Assembly (NCBI RefSeq): GCF_045629565.1
Contig: NZ_JAZQRL010000101.1
Coordinates: 62,001-126,000, forward strand
From: Arcticibacter sp045629565
Lineage (GTDB): Bacteria; Bacteroidota; Bacteroidia; Sphingobacteriales; Sphingobacteriaceae
DNA: 64,000 nucleotides
Reading direction: 5' to 3'
The notes under the pieces were generated by a model that did no database searches, was not told the origin of the DNA, and was given only the letters and a program-made list of their open reading frames with translations. The stretch's first letter is position 1; the number at the start of each line of letters is the position of its first letter. Positions 33,986 to 43,400 of this stretch are shown in pieces. A program made the position numbers and the translations under genes.

Positions 33986-34624
33986 ATGATACAAGTCAAA
34001 TACTTCGTTTGTAATCCTTTCCAGGAAAACACTTATCTTTTATATGATGAGACCGGGGAGTGCGTTATCATTGACCCCGGCATGTACACTGGCGCCGAGC
34101 AAAATATGATCACTCAGTTTATATCAGAAAATAAGCTAACACCTAGGCATTTACTTAATACGCATTGTCATATAGACCATGTTCTAGGTAACAAGTTTAT
34201 ATTTGACACTTATGGCTTACTGCCTCAATTTCACGAGGGGGAATTACCCGTTATTACATCTGTTCCGGCTTATTCAGCAGCCATGGGTATACAGTATGAG
34301 GTATCTCCCCTGCCTGCCAACTTTCTAGGCGAATCAGGATCGTTGGGTTTCGGAAACAGTACCCTGGATATAGTATTCGCACCCGGCCATTCGCCTGCGC
34401 ATATCTGTTTTTATAGTGGAGAGGACGGCTTCCTGATCGGTGGAGATGTTTTATTTTATAGAAGCATCGGACGCACAGACTTGCCGGGAGGTAACCATAA
34501 TCAACTTTTAACAAGTATAAGAGAAAATATCTTCAAACTGCCAGACACCTGCACCGTATATCCGGGACATGGTCCGGAGACAACGATCGGCTTTGAGAAG
34601 CAGTATAATCCCTTTCTAAGCTAA
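33986..34624 (+). CDS. Metallo-beta-lactamase-fold hydrolase (glyoxalase II-like)
   Basis: This 212-residue cytoplasmic MBL-fold hydrolase has the motif THCHIDHVLG (HxHxDH), the second His in PGHSPAH, GGDVLFYRSIGRTDLPGG with the bridging Asp, and the last His in YPGHGPET, giving a full dinuclear metal site. The family includes glyoxalase II and persulfide dioxygenases; the substrate is uncertain. Gap to gldD 19 bp, to the LolC/E-like gene 4 bp, so probably one transcript. Confidence 0.92.
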   Translation: MIQVKYFVCNPFQENTYLLYDETGECVIIDPGMYTGAEQNMITQFISENKLTPRHLLNTHCHIDHVLGNKFIFDTYGLLPQFHEGELPVITSVPAYSAAMGIQYEVSPLPANFLGESGSLGFGNSTLDIVFAPGHSPAHICFYSGEDGFLIGGDVLFYRSIGRTDLPGGNHNQLLTSIRENIFKLPDTCTVYPGHGPETTIGFEKQYNPFLS

Positions 34625-34628
34625 TGAA

Positions 34629-35855
34629 ATGAATACGCCTTACTTTATCGCAAAGCGCTACCTTTTCTCGAAGAAGTCGGTTAATGCCATTAACTTCATC
34701 TCCGGAATATCCATGCTGGGCGTGTTCGTCGGTAGCGCAGCACTGGTAATTATCCTATCTGTCTTCAACGGATTTGAGAATGTTGTTCTTTCCATGTACA
34801 ACACATTCACACCTGAAATCATTATAGAGCCTGCTAAAGGCAAGAGTTTTGATCCAAAGACTCAAATTTTCCTTTCTTTAAAAAAAGACGATCGGATCTA
34901 TAACTATACGGAAGTTCTTCAGGAAAAAGCGTTGTTAAGGTACGGAGACAGGCAGCATATTGCGTTGGTAAAGGGAGTAAGTGACGACTTTCTTAAGCGG
35001 AAGCAACTAGACAGTACCTTGCTGGAAGGCTCTTTCACTCTCCGCGAAGGGAAAACAAATTATGCTGTAGTTGGATCTCTTGTGCAGCTATATCTTACGC
35101 TGAACATTCATAATGATTTTGAGCCATTAAATATTTATTCGCCACGTAAAGGTGCCGGAAACTCCATAAATCCAGCGGACGAGATTACGTTGAAATCAGT
35201 CCAACCGTCGGGCGTCTTCCAGATTCAACCGCAGTTTGATGAAACAGTGATCGTTTCTCTTGACTTTGTAAGGGAATTACTGGAAGAAGAAACGAATATT
35301 TCGGCGATAGAGCTCTATTTGCAACCAGGCGTATCTATTGAAAATTTTCAAAAGGAGATCTCAGACAAACTGGGGGAAGGCTATATTGTGAAGAACAGGA
35401 TTCAGCAAAACGAGCTTCTCTACAAAATCCTGAACTCTGAAAAATGGGCGATATTCGTTATTCTTACCTTTGTATTAATTATTGCGGTTTTTAATATCGT
35501 TGGCTCGCTAACCATGCTTGTTATCGACAAGAAAAAAGATATCGTGATATTAAATAGTATAGGAGCAAGCAACTCGCTGATTCAACAGATATTTTTCATG
35601 GAAGGTATGATGATCTCGCTGATAGGCTGTATATCTGGCATGGCTGCCGGACTCGCTTTTTGTCTGGCACAGCAGCATTATGGATTTATCACCATGGCAG
35701 ATGTTAGCTTTGAATCAGATGCCTATCCCATAGGCCTCAAATTAACAGATTTTATTTTGGTCTTCCTGACTGTCACAGTGATTTCTGTGATAACTTCTGG
35801 AATTTCATCACGGCTAAGCGTTAAAACACTTAGCCAGATGAAAGAACAATTATAA
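34629..35855 (+). CDS. LolC/LolE-like ABC permease (FtsX family)
   Basis: This 408-residue protein has the FtsX/MacB-like layout: one membrane helix near 20-45 (ISMLGVFVGSAALVIILSVF), a large periplasmic domain (about 50-270), then three helices at the C-terminus (FVILTFVLIIAVFNIVGSLTM, MMISLIGCISGMAAGLAF, DFILVFLTVTVISVITSG). Gram-negative homologues release lipoproteins from the inner membrane to the LolA carrier. The ATPase partner is not adjacent. Its last six bases overlap the convergent hldD. Confidence 0.88.
   Translation: MNTPYFIAKRYLFSKKSVNAINFISGISMLGVFVGSAALVIILSVFNGFENVVLSMYNTFTPEIIIEPAKGKSFDPKTQIFLSLKKDDRIYNYTEVLQEKALLRYGDRQHIALVKGVSDDFLKRKQLDSTLLEGSFTLREGKTNYAVVGSLVQLYLTLNIHNDFEPLNIYSPRKGAGNSINPADEITLKSVQPSGVFQIQPQFDETVIVSLDFVRELLEEETNISAIELYLQPGVSIENFQKEISDKLGEGYIVKNRIQQNELLYKILNSEKWAIFVILTFVLIIAVFNIVGSLTMLVIDKKKDIVILNSIGASNSLIQQIFFMEGMMISLIGCISGMAAGLAFCLAQQHYGFITMADVSFESDAYPIGLKLTDFILVFLTVTVISVITSGISSRLSVKTLSQMKEQL
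35812..35835 (-). terminator. Inverted repeat in the lolC-like coding end, downstream of hldD
   Basis: GGCTAAG and CTTAGCC pair with a 10-base interior that partly extends the stem (CGTTAAAACA). It lies 15 bp beyond the hldD stop on the minus strand, inside coding sequence of the convergent permease gene. No T-run. Confidence 0.35.
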
Positions 35856-36815
35856 GTAGCTACCGGAAACGAGATAGTTCGTCACGTAATCAGTAACTCC
35901 TTCCTCTAAAGTATGAAAGGGTTTGGTGTATCCTATCGACCGAAGCTTGTTCATGTTTGCCTCTGTAAAGTATTGATATTTATCCCGTATATCTTCAGGT
36001 GTAGGTATAAAAGTAATCTGTGGCTCCCTTCCAAGCGCTCTGAAGGTATTATTCGCCAGATCAAGGAACGTTCTGGCCTCCCCGGAACCGAGGTTATAAA
36101 TCCCAGAGTCTTTCCGATGATGCATGAAGAAGTATAAAACCTCTGTAACGTCTTTCACATAGACAAAATCACGCATTTGTTCGCCGTCTTTGAAACGGGC
36201 ATTATGAGATTGAAACAACTTCATTCCGCCAGTTTCCTTTATCTGATTAAAGGTATGAAAAACGACAGAGGCCATTCTTTTTTTATGGTATTCGTTGGGA
36301 CCATAAACGTTGAAGAATTTAAGACCTGTCCAAAAGTAAGGGCTTCGATCTTGTTGCAGTGCCCATATATCAAATTCATTCTTCGACTCTCCATACGGAT
36401 TTAGAGGCTTCAGATCAGGTAGCGCAGATTCCTCATCATCATACCCCTTTTCACCAAGCCCATATGTTGCTGCGGAAGACGCATATACGAGTGGAAGACC
36501 AAACTCAACACAGGCGTTCCAAACCTTTTTGGAATATTCGAGATTAAGCTCATCAAGCAGCGCACGGTCAAACTCGGTGGTATCTGTTCTCGCTCCAAGA
36601 TGAAATATGAACTGAATATGAAGATGGTTTTGATGGATCCAATCGAAAAAAATATTCCGGTCTACAAGCTGGGAATACCGCTTATCCTCGAAATTTTTAT
36701 TCTGTTCAGGTCTTGAAAAGTCATCTACTAAAACAAGATCATAGAAACCTTCACTGTTTAGCTTTTGAATAAGGCAGCTGCCTATAAAGCCTGCTGCTCC
36801 TGTAATTACTATCAT
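35850..36815 (-). CDS. hldD: ADP-L-glycero-D-manno-heptose 6-epimerase
   Basis: This 321-residue NADP-binding short-chain dehydrogenase-type epimerase makes the heptose used in lipopolysaccharide core. The Rossmann motif GAAGFIGS (residues 6-13), the FHLGARTDTTE motif and the catalytic YGESK (YxxxK) are intact. Family-specific stretches KFFNVYGPNEYHKKRMASV and RDFVYVKDV follow. It is convergent with the permease and 16 bp downstream of mqnD. Confidence 0.93.
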   Translation of the reverse strand: MIVITGAAGFIGSCLIQKLNSEGFYDLVLVDDFSRPEQNKNFEDKRYSQLVDRNIFFDWIHQNHLHIQFIFHLGARTDTTEFDRALLDELNLEYSKKVWNACVEFGLPLVYASSAATYGLGEKGYDDEESALPDLKPLNPYGESKNEFDIWALQQDRSPYFWTGLKFFNVYGPNEYHKKRMASVVFHTFNQIKETGGMKLFQSHNARFKDGEQMRDFVYVKDVTEVLYFFMHHRKDSGIYNLGSGEARTFLDLANNTFRALGREPQITFIPTPEDIRDKYQYFTEANMNKLRSIGYTKPFHTLEEGVTDYVTNYLVSGSYL

Positions 36816-36831
36816 TATGGGGAAAGCTTAA

Positions 36832-37668
36832 TTAAGAGAGAAATAAGTGTTCTTTTACATGAGGAATGATGCCGGCACCTACAGCTTTAGAGAACATCAG
36901 CTCAATTGCATGGCGGCCTTCCTGCCCCAAATCTACAGAATATTTATTTACGTAAAGCTCGATATGCTTATACATAACCTCATCGTCCATTGCCTGCGCA
37001 TGGCTGCGAATAAATTCAATACCCGACTGAGGATTTTCAAATGCATACTCTACGCTTCTTCGGATAACCCGGTTTACCCGATGCTTGATATCATCATTAA
37101 GACTCCTCTTGATAACAATGCCACCCAACGGAATTGCACAGCCGGTTTTCTCTTCCCAAAATGCTCCCAGATCTATAACTTTATGCAGGCCCTTTTGCTG
37201 ATAAGTAAACCTGTTTTCGTGGATAATGAGTCCCAGGTCCACATCTCCATTAAGGACTGCGTCTTCAATAGCGGAGAATACCATCTCTACCTTGTCCTTC
37301 ACCTGAGGGAAGGCAAGTCCAAATAAAAAACTCGCCGTGGTGAACTTGCCGGGAATGGCTACTGTTGTGTTGATTCCAATGTTGCCGAAACTTTCGTTCG
37401 GTGACTTAGAGATAACCAAGGGCCCAACTCCATATCCTAATGCACTACCTGAGTCAAGTAGCACATAGTTATTTACGCAATAAGCATACGCATGAAAACT
37501 CAGCTTGGTGATATCGAGGTCCTGACTGAAAGACTTCTGGTTCAAGGTCTCAACATCATCGTAGAAGACTTCAAACTCCAGACCTTCTGTATCTATTTTA
37601 TGATGTATCATAGCGTCAAAAATGAAAGTATCATTCGGACATGGTGAGAACCCTAGTTTAAGTTTCAT
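36832..37668 (-). CDS. mqnD: 1,4-dihydroxy-6-naphthoate synthase
   Basis: This 278-residue enzyme of the futalosine menaquinone pathway converts cyclic dehypoxanthine futalosine to 1,4-dihydroxy-6-naphthoate. Its start GFSPCPNDTFIFDAMIH is the family signature, and the two-lobed periplasmic-binding-like fold shows GYGVGPLVISK and VDLGLIIHENRFTYQQKGL. Translation is coupled to mqnB (4-base overlap). Confidence 0.94.
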   Translation of the reverse strand: MKLKLGFSPCPNDTFIFDAMIHHKIDTEGLEFEVFYDDVETLNQKSFSQDLDITKLSFHAYAYCVNNYVLLDSGSALGYGVGPLVISKSPNESFGNIGINTTVAIPGKFTTASFLFGLAFPQVKDKVEMVFSAIEDAVLNGDVDLGLIIHENRFTYQQKGLHKVIDLGAFWEEKTGCAIPLGGIVIKRSLNDDIKHRVNRVIRRSVEYAFENPQSGIEFIRSHAQAMDDEVMYKHIELYVNKYSVDLGQEGRHAIELMFSKAVGAGIIPHVKEHLFLS

Positions 37669-38309
37669 CTTATTGCGGTATATAAATTTATTAAACGTTC
37701 ATTAAGTGTTTCAATTGCAAGTGGAATATTCCATTTGGATTTATCCCGCCGCTCAACGTAGTTAGATATGGACCTCACCTGACCTGAAGGAAGGCCAACC
37801 TGATTACATGCGTAAAAAAATGCGGCTCCCTCCATTGTTTCAACATCCGGACATAGCCTTTCCTTTATCAATGAAATTTCCTGATCACTGCCATGCACAC
37901 AATTAACCGTAATTCCCTTCATCTTCTTTTCAAGTGAGAGTAATCCATCCAAGGTCTTACTACGAAGCGGAGCCACCATAGCATTTCCAAAGCCGAGCTC
38001 GTCGATCGAAATAAACAACGGACCATCCATAGCCCCCAGCTCAGCAAAACAATCATCGGTCACCTGAACGACCTCCCCTAAAGCTAGCCTTTCATTGAAG
38101 CTTCCGGCTATCCCGACGTTAAGCGCAAAATCAAATGAGTTTTTTGCAAGCACATACCCCATAGAGAATCCTGTTGCCACCATTCCCACTCCGGTAATGA
38201 GAACAACAACCTGATTTCCATTTAAATAGTTGGAACCATTTTTGAAGCTAAAGTGAGAAAGAAAAGGTGCTATTTCAGATTCTGTAGCTGAAACTATCAG
38301 TGATTTCAT
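37665..38309 (-). CDS. mqnB: Futalosine hydrolase
   Basis: This 214-residue nucleoside phosphorylase-fold enzyme removes hypoxanthine from futalosine in the menaquinone pathway. It has NVGIAGSFNERLALGEVVQVTDDCFAELGA, VHGSDQEISLIKERLCP and VETMEGAAFFYACNQVGLP, the last being the active-site Glu stretch. Upstream of mqnD on one transcript. The other steps (mqnA, mqnC) are not in the window. Confidence 0.93.
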   Translation of the reverse strand: MKSLIVSATESEIAPFLSHFSFKNGSNYLNGNQVVVLITGVGMVATGFSMGYVLAKNSFDFALNVGIAGSFNERLALGEVVQVTDDCFAELGAMDGPLFISIDELGFGNAMVAPLRSKTLDGLLSLEKKMKGITVNCVHGSDQEISLIKERLCPDVETMEGAAFFYACNQVGLPSGQVRSISNYVERRDKSKWNIPLAIETLNERLINLYTAIR

Positions 38310-38390
38310 TGCACGAATATACAGAAAGCATCATCCTGGCAAATCATATAGACATCAGTTTTGCCTATATTCGCAACTTAAGATTGATAA

Positions 38391-38804
38391 ATGATATACA
38401 TCACCCGACGAGAACAGTTCAATGCTGCCCATAAACTTTTCAGGGAGGAATGGAGTGCAGAGAAAAATCTGGAGGTTTTCGGCAAATGTGCTAATCCTAA
38501 CTGGCATGGCCACAACTACGAGCTCTTTGTCACTGTGAAAGGCGAAATAAATCCCGAAACAGGTTATGTACTTGACTTGAAGACCCTTAAAGATATCGTA
38601 AAAAAATATGTTGTCGACAAGTTAGACCACAAAAACGTTAACCTTGATGTAGACTTCATGTTTGGTAAGATGGCATCCACTGAGGTCATCTGTATGGAAA
38701 TTTTCAATCAGCTGGAGCCCCATATTAAAGATGCAGGAGTGGTGCTTCACCGAGTAAAGCTCGTGGAAACAGAAAACAACTACGTAGAGTATTATGGCCG
38801 ATAG
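38391..38804 (+). CDS. queD: 6-pyruvoyl/6-carboxy-tetrahydropterin synthase family protein
   Basis: This 137-residue PTPS-fold protein has zinc His residues in FNAAHKLF and WHGHNYELF and the catalytic Cys in FGKCANPNWHGHNY. Length and motifs suit a QueD-type enzyme for preQ0/queuosine or a tetrahydropterin synthase. It is followed 15 bp on by folE, whose product (dihydroneopterin triphosphate) is the substrate of this family, so the two act in sequence. Confidence 0.88.
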   Translation: MIYITRREQFNAAHKLFREEWSAEKNLEVFGKCANPNWHGHNYELFVTVKGEINPETGYVLDLKTLKDIVKKYVVDKLDHKNVNLDVDFMFGKMASTEVICMEIFNQLEPHIKDAGVVLHRVKLVETENNYVEYYGR

Positions 38805-38819
38805 GCACTATTATAAAAG

Positions 38820-39458
38820 ATGAAAGAACACGATTTAAATCATTCAGGAGAAGAGAACGAAATAGGTTATGTGAAGGTTGATCGGTATGACCCCTTGAAG
38901 ATTGAGCGCATAGCCTCTCACTATTCAGAAATACTGTCTGACCTTGGCGAAGACCCGCAGCGGGAAGGACTCCTTAAAACGCCGGAGCGCGTAGCAAAAG
39001 CTTTGCAATTCCTGACCCATGGATACGACCTCAAACCGGAAGAAATTTTAAAGAGTGCCATGTTCAAAGAGGAATACAGCCAAATGGTAGTCGTAAAAGA
39101 CATTGAGGTATACTCCATGTGCGAGCATCACCTTCTTCCCTTTCTTGGCAAAGCTCACATCGCATACATTCCCAACGGGCATATTGTGGGACTAAGTAAG
39201 ATCCCAAGAGTTGTTGATGCGTTTGCGAGAAGGCTTCAGGTGCAGGAACGCTTAACAAACGAAATAAGAGATTGTATACAGAGCACCCTTGCACCGCTTG
39301 GAGTGGCGGTCGTGATCGAATGCAAGCATCTCTGCATGTCTATGAGAGGTATTCAAAAACAAAACTCCGTCACCACAACCTCTGCATTTACCGGCGCCTT
39401 CGCCAACGAAAGAACACGTTCAGAATTTTTAACTTTGATAACAGCCAGTCTCGACTAG
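38820..39458 (+). CDS. folE: GTP cyclohydrolase I
   Basis: This 212-residue enzyme opens the GTP imidazole ring to give dihydroneopterin triphosphate, for folate and pterin synthesis. The zinc site (Cys in YSMCEHHLLPF, His in the same motif, Cys in CKHLCMSMRG) and GTP-binding LSKIPRVVDAFARRLQVQERLT are complete. Length is typical. Head of pterin supply for the queD-like gene upstream. Confidence 0.96.
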   Translation: MKEHDLNHSGEENEIGYVKVDRYDPLKIERIASHYSEILSDLGEDPQREGLLKTPERVAKALQFLTHGYDLKPEEILKSAMFKEEYSQMVVVKDIEVYSMCEHHLLPFLGKAHIAYIPNGHIVGLSKIPRVVDAFARRLQVQERLTNEIRDCIQSTLAPLGVAVVIECKHLCMSMRGIQKQNSVTTTSAFTGAFANERTRSEFLTLITASLD

Positions 39459-39480
39459 TCGGGCCACGAACACTTAACAC

Positions 39481-40359
39481 ATGAAAGCATACATATTTCC
39501 GGGCCAGGGCGCTCAATTTACCGGAATGGGTAAAGACCTGTACGAACAAGAGTCAGCGAAGCTGCTTTTTGAACAAGCAAACACGATCTTAGGATTTCGT
39601 ATCACCGATATCATGTTTGAAGGGACCGAGGAAGAGCTGAAAAAAACCAACGTCACTCAACCCGCAATATTCCTCCATTCGGTAATTTTAGCTAAATCTT
39701 TGGGATCATCCTTTACTCCCGATATGGTTGCGGGGCACTCATTAGGAGAATTTTCCGCTTTGGTCGCTGCCGGAGCAATGAAGTTTGAGGATGGACTCAG
39801 GCTGGTTGCAGCAAGAGCTAATGCGATGCAAAAAGCCTGCGAAATACAACCTTCAACTATGGCCGCTATTCTCGGATTAGACGATTACACCGTTGAGGAG
39901 GTCTGTGAAATGGTTAGTGAAATTGTCGTTCCTGCAAATTACAACTGCCCGGGGCAGCTGGTTATTTCGGGGAGTATAGAGGGAGTTGATAAGGCATGCG
40001 CGTTTCTTCTGGAGAGAGGAGCAAAAAGAGCGCTAAAGCTAAACGTCAGCGGCGCCTTCCACTCACCTCTAATGGAGGCTGCACGCGCCGAACTGGCAAG
40101 TGCTATTGAATCCACAAGTATCGTATCCCCCGTATGTCCGGTTTACCAGAACATTGACGCTAAGCCATATACCGATCCAAAAGATATCAAACATAACCTC
40201 ATAGCGCAGCTAACCGGTCCGGTGAGATGGACGCAGACTGTACAACGCATGCTCGAAGATGGAGCAACATCATTTACCGAAGTCGGTCCGGGGAATGTGC
40301 TTCAGGGGCTTGTCAAAAAAGTAAACCGCACCATACCAACATCCAGCGCCTCGCTTTAG
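39481..40359 (+). CDS. fabD: Malonyl-CoA:ACP transacylase
   Basis: This 292-residue enzyme charges acyl carrier protein with malonate for fatty acid synthesis. The FPGQGAQ start, the nucleophile in GHSLGEFSALVAAGAM, the Arg in LRLVAARANAMQ and the catalytic His region VSGAFHSPLMEAA are present. It follows folE by 22 bp on the same strand and ends before a clear stem-loop. Confidence 0.95.
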   Translation: MKAYIFPGQGAQFTGMGKDLYEQESAKLLFEQANTILGFRITDIMFEGTEEELKKTNVTQPAIFLHSVILAKSLGSSFTPDMVAGHSLGEFSALVAAGAMKFEDGLRLVAARANAMQKACEIQPSTMAAILGLDDYTVEEVCEMVSEIVVPANYNCPGQLVISGSIEGVDKACAFLLERGAKRALKLNVSGAFHSPLMEAARAELASAIESTSIVSPVCPVYQNIDAKPYTDPKDIKHNLIAQLTGPVRWTQTVQRMLEDGATSFTEVGPGNVLQGLVKKVNRTIPTSSASL

Positions 40360-40398
40360 CATTTGAATAAAGCTCGTTAATTTCACATTAATTGGACG

Positions 40399-40447
40399 CA
40401 TAAAGCCATATCTTGTTTATTTAATCAAAACATTATATGGCTTTATG
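40399..40447 (+). terminator. 13-bp stem-loop after fabD
   Basis: CATAAAGCCATAT and ATATGGCTTTATG pair perfectly around a 23-base AT-rich loop, followed by TTTTAAATACG. It starts 40 bp after the fabD stop and ends 16 bp before the kinase start, so it likely separates the two transcripts. Confidence 0.6.
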
Positions 40448-40462
40448 TTTTAAATACGTATC

Positions 40463-43400
40463 GTGAGTGCAACTTTCAAAATCCGGCTTCTTCTATTTCT
40501 GTTAACCCTTAGCTGCGCTGTCACTGCATTGACAATAAACCTGACATTCAGTAAAAACGAATTGTTGGAGTTTGAGGCCAGTACGCTGGAAAAACGGTTA
40601 CATAAAAAAGAGAAGTTTGTACGGGACTACCTCAGCGATACATCGAACATAAACACGCTCAAGCAAGCGCACACCAATTCGCAGGTAGGCCTGGACATTA
40701 TAAAGAACTTTCGTGATAACAAGAGAATTTATGTTTTTACCTACGAAGATAATAATCTCATCTTCTGGGGCGGAAACCGGATTTGTCCCAATTCAGATGC
40801 GGGATTAAAAGTAGGAAGCAACCGAATTAAAACCCAAAACGGCTGGTACGAAGCCATAAAGTATCAGTCAGGATCATTTTCGGTCGTGATGGCAATTCCA
40901 ATCAAATCCGAGTTTAAGTTCCAGAACGCCTATTTAAAAAACGTATTTGATGAGGATCTTATCAGTGATAACAATCTTGAAATAGCCGGACTTAATGATA
41001 AAAAAACATATAACGTCAAAAATCTTGATGGTGATTTTATCATATCCGTTAAGCTTAAACCATCCCTAACAAATACCTTGTACTCGGCTTTAGAGCTCTG
41101 TATGTGGTTACTTACGGCGCTATTCGCCACGTTGTTTGTCAACTTTTTATGCATATCCGTCGCAAAGAAGGGGCATATCAAAACGGCTATCAGCCTCTTC
41201 TTTGTCTATTTTCTTACATTCAGGCTCCTCACCTTATACTTCCCTTTCCTCGATACAGAGTTCAACCTGAGCTTGTTTTCTGAAAGACATTTCAATGATG
41301 GATTCTTTCTGCCCTCCCTCGGCGACTTTCTCATCAATTCCATTATCGTAAGCTGGTTCCTCGCCTTTATCTATAGCTACAGGAAAGAACTGAATATTAT
41401 CGATCACCCGATAAGTAAGGGCGCAGGAGTAATTATATTCACACTACTTGGACTCATCGTATACTTTGTAGCCAGTCAGCTTAGTGACTTGTTCTATGCA
41501 TTGATTATTAAGTCAAACATCAATTTCGACCTTACAAACATTCTTAATCTTACCGTTCACAGCTGGATATCGATCTTGATCTTATATATATCTGCATTCA
41601 ATCTGTACCTTCTGCTGGAAATAATTCTCTCCATCGGAGAGAAGCTGCCGATCTCCAATAAGCTGCGTCTCAAGATATTTATTAACGGCGTAGTGATCCT
41701 GCTTCTGATTCACTTGCTTGTCGGAGAAGTGAATGCCTACATACCCTTGTTTTGTACGATATTATTTATTCGGGGCTATTCATTTTACACCAAAAACTCA
41801 AATTACCGGCTGGTAATATTCTTATTTTGCGTACTTATCTTCTCCATCATCGCCTCCATCAAGCTCTCTTCCTTTCAGTTTGAGAAAGAACGGGAGCAAC
41901 GAAAAGTTGTAGCTTACAAGCTGGAGTCAGCCGATGACCCCAATGCTGTTCTTCTTTTTATGTCTCTTGAGCAGGAAATCAGCAATGACGACATGATAAA
42001 AGAATATTTTCGAACGGATAACGCATCGAAAAACAAACTGGACGAAAACCTGAAAAAGCTCTATTTCGATGGCTATCTCTCGAGATATGAATTTGAAACC
42101 TATACCTTTTATCCCGGAAGAGAATATAGCTCTGCCGACAGCAGCCAAATTCGCGGATACAAAGACCTGGTCATGGCCGGCTCAATTAAAGTGTCTGAAA
42201 ACTTCTATCGTGTAAACAATACCTTCGGATTTCAAAACTACTTTGCCATCCTCCCGGTAACCGACAAGGGCGATCACATCGGTACAATCATTCTTACCCT
42301 TACATCCAAAACCTTCAAGAATCCGGGGACGCTACCTGAGGTTTTAATTGACAGCAAGATGAATACGGATAAGGAGCTCAGCAATTATTCTTTTGCGTTT
42401 TACCTTGACGGACACCTCCTGAATCAAAATGGAAGCTATACTTATAATTTGGTAAACAACGACTTTCCCGGCAAGATCAACCAATTCATTTTTATCGAAA
42501 AAAACGACTACAGCCATGTCATCTATCAATCTAACAGCAAAAAATTAATAGTTGTAAGTCGCCCCATTACAACCCTGATCATGAAGCTGGCCTCTGTATC
42601 TTTCATGTTTCTGGTTATGATCATCCTCACCATGTTTATAACGGTCATATATCAACTATGGGTAACTTTTCACGACGAACGATTTATTACCGAACATAAC
42701 GGATGGAGCGCCCTTCTTTCCAGACATAAAATTCTTTATAAAACCAGAATACAGGCATCGCTGGTCGCAGCGATCGTGTTCACTTTACTTATTGTAAGTA
42801 TCATAACCTATTTCAGTATTAGCAGCCAATTTAAAAAAGAGCTCGAATCTGATGTCATCCACCAAGCTAACCAAGTCAACCAGGGCCTGGAGAAAAATAA
42901 AATATTTAAGAATGGAAAACTTCTTGAAAATGAAGACATTCTGCGCACATTTTCTGATGTTAACGCAACAGACCTCGCGCTCTTTGATGTAAATGGCAAA
43001 TTGCTTTTCACAACGCAATACAAGATATACGATAATGGATTTATAGAACCACGTATGAACGCGGTAGCCTTCCTATACCTCAAAGGCCTTCAGCGATCGG
43101 AGCTACTCAATCAGGAGAGGATCGGACAACTGGATTTTATAACAGCTTATCGCCCCCTGCGCAATGCCAGAAATGAAACAATAGCTTATCTCGGCATTCC
43201 CAAGTTTTCTTTCGAACATGATTACGACATGCGAATCGGGCAGTATCTTAATACGCTGATCAATGTTTACGCCCTTGTATTAATAGTTATCGCACTATTT
43301 GCCATATTCCTGGCCAATCAGATAACGTTCCCGCTAACGCTGGTAAGTAAGAGTCTAAGCGAGATCAGCATTGACGGCAAAAATGAACCAATTAAATGGA

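Noticed and set aside
40399..40447. Stem-loop considered as a XerCD dif site
   Set aside because: Its arms are 13 bp with a 23-base loop, unlike the 11-6-11 layout of dif, and it lies where a terminator is expected.
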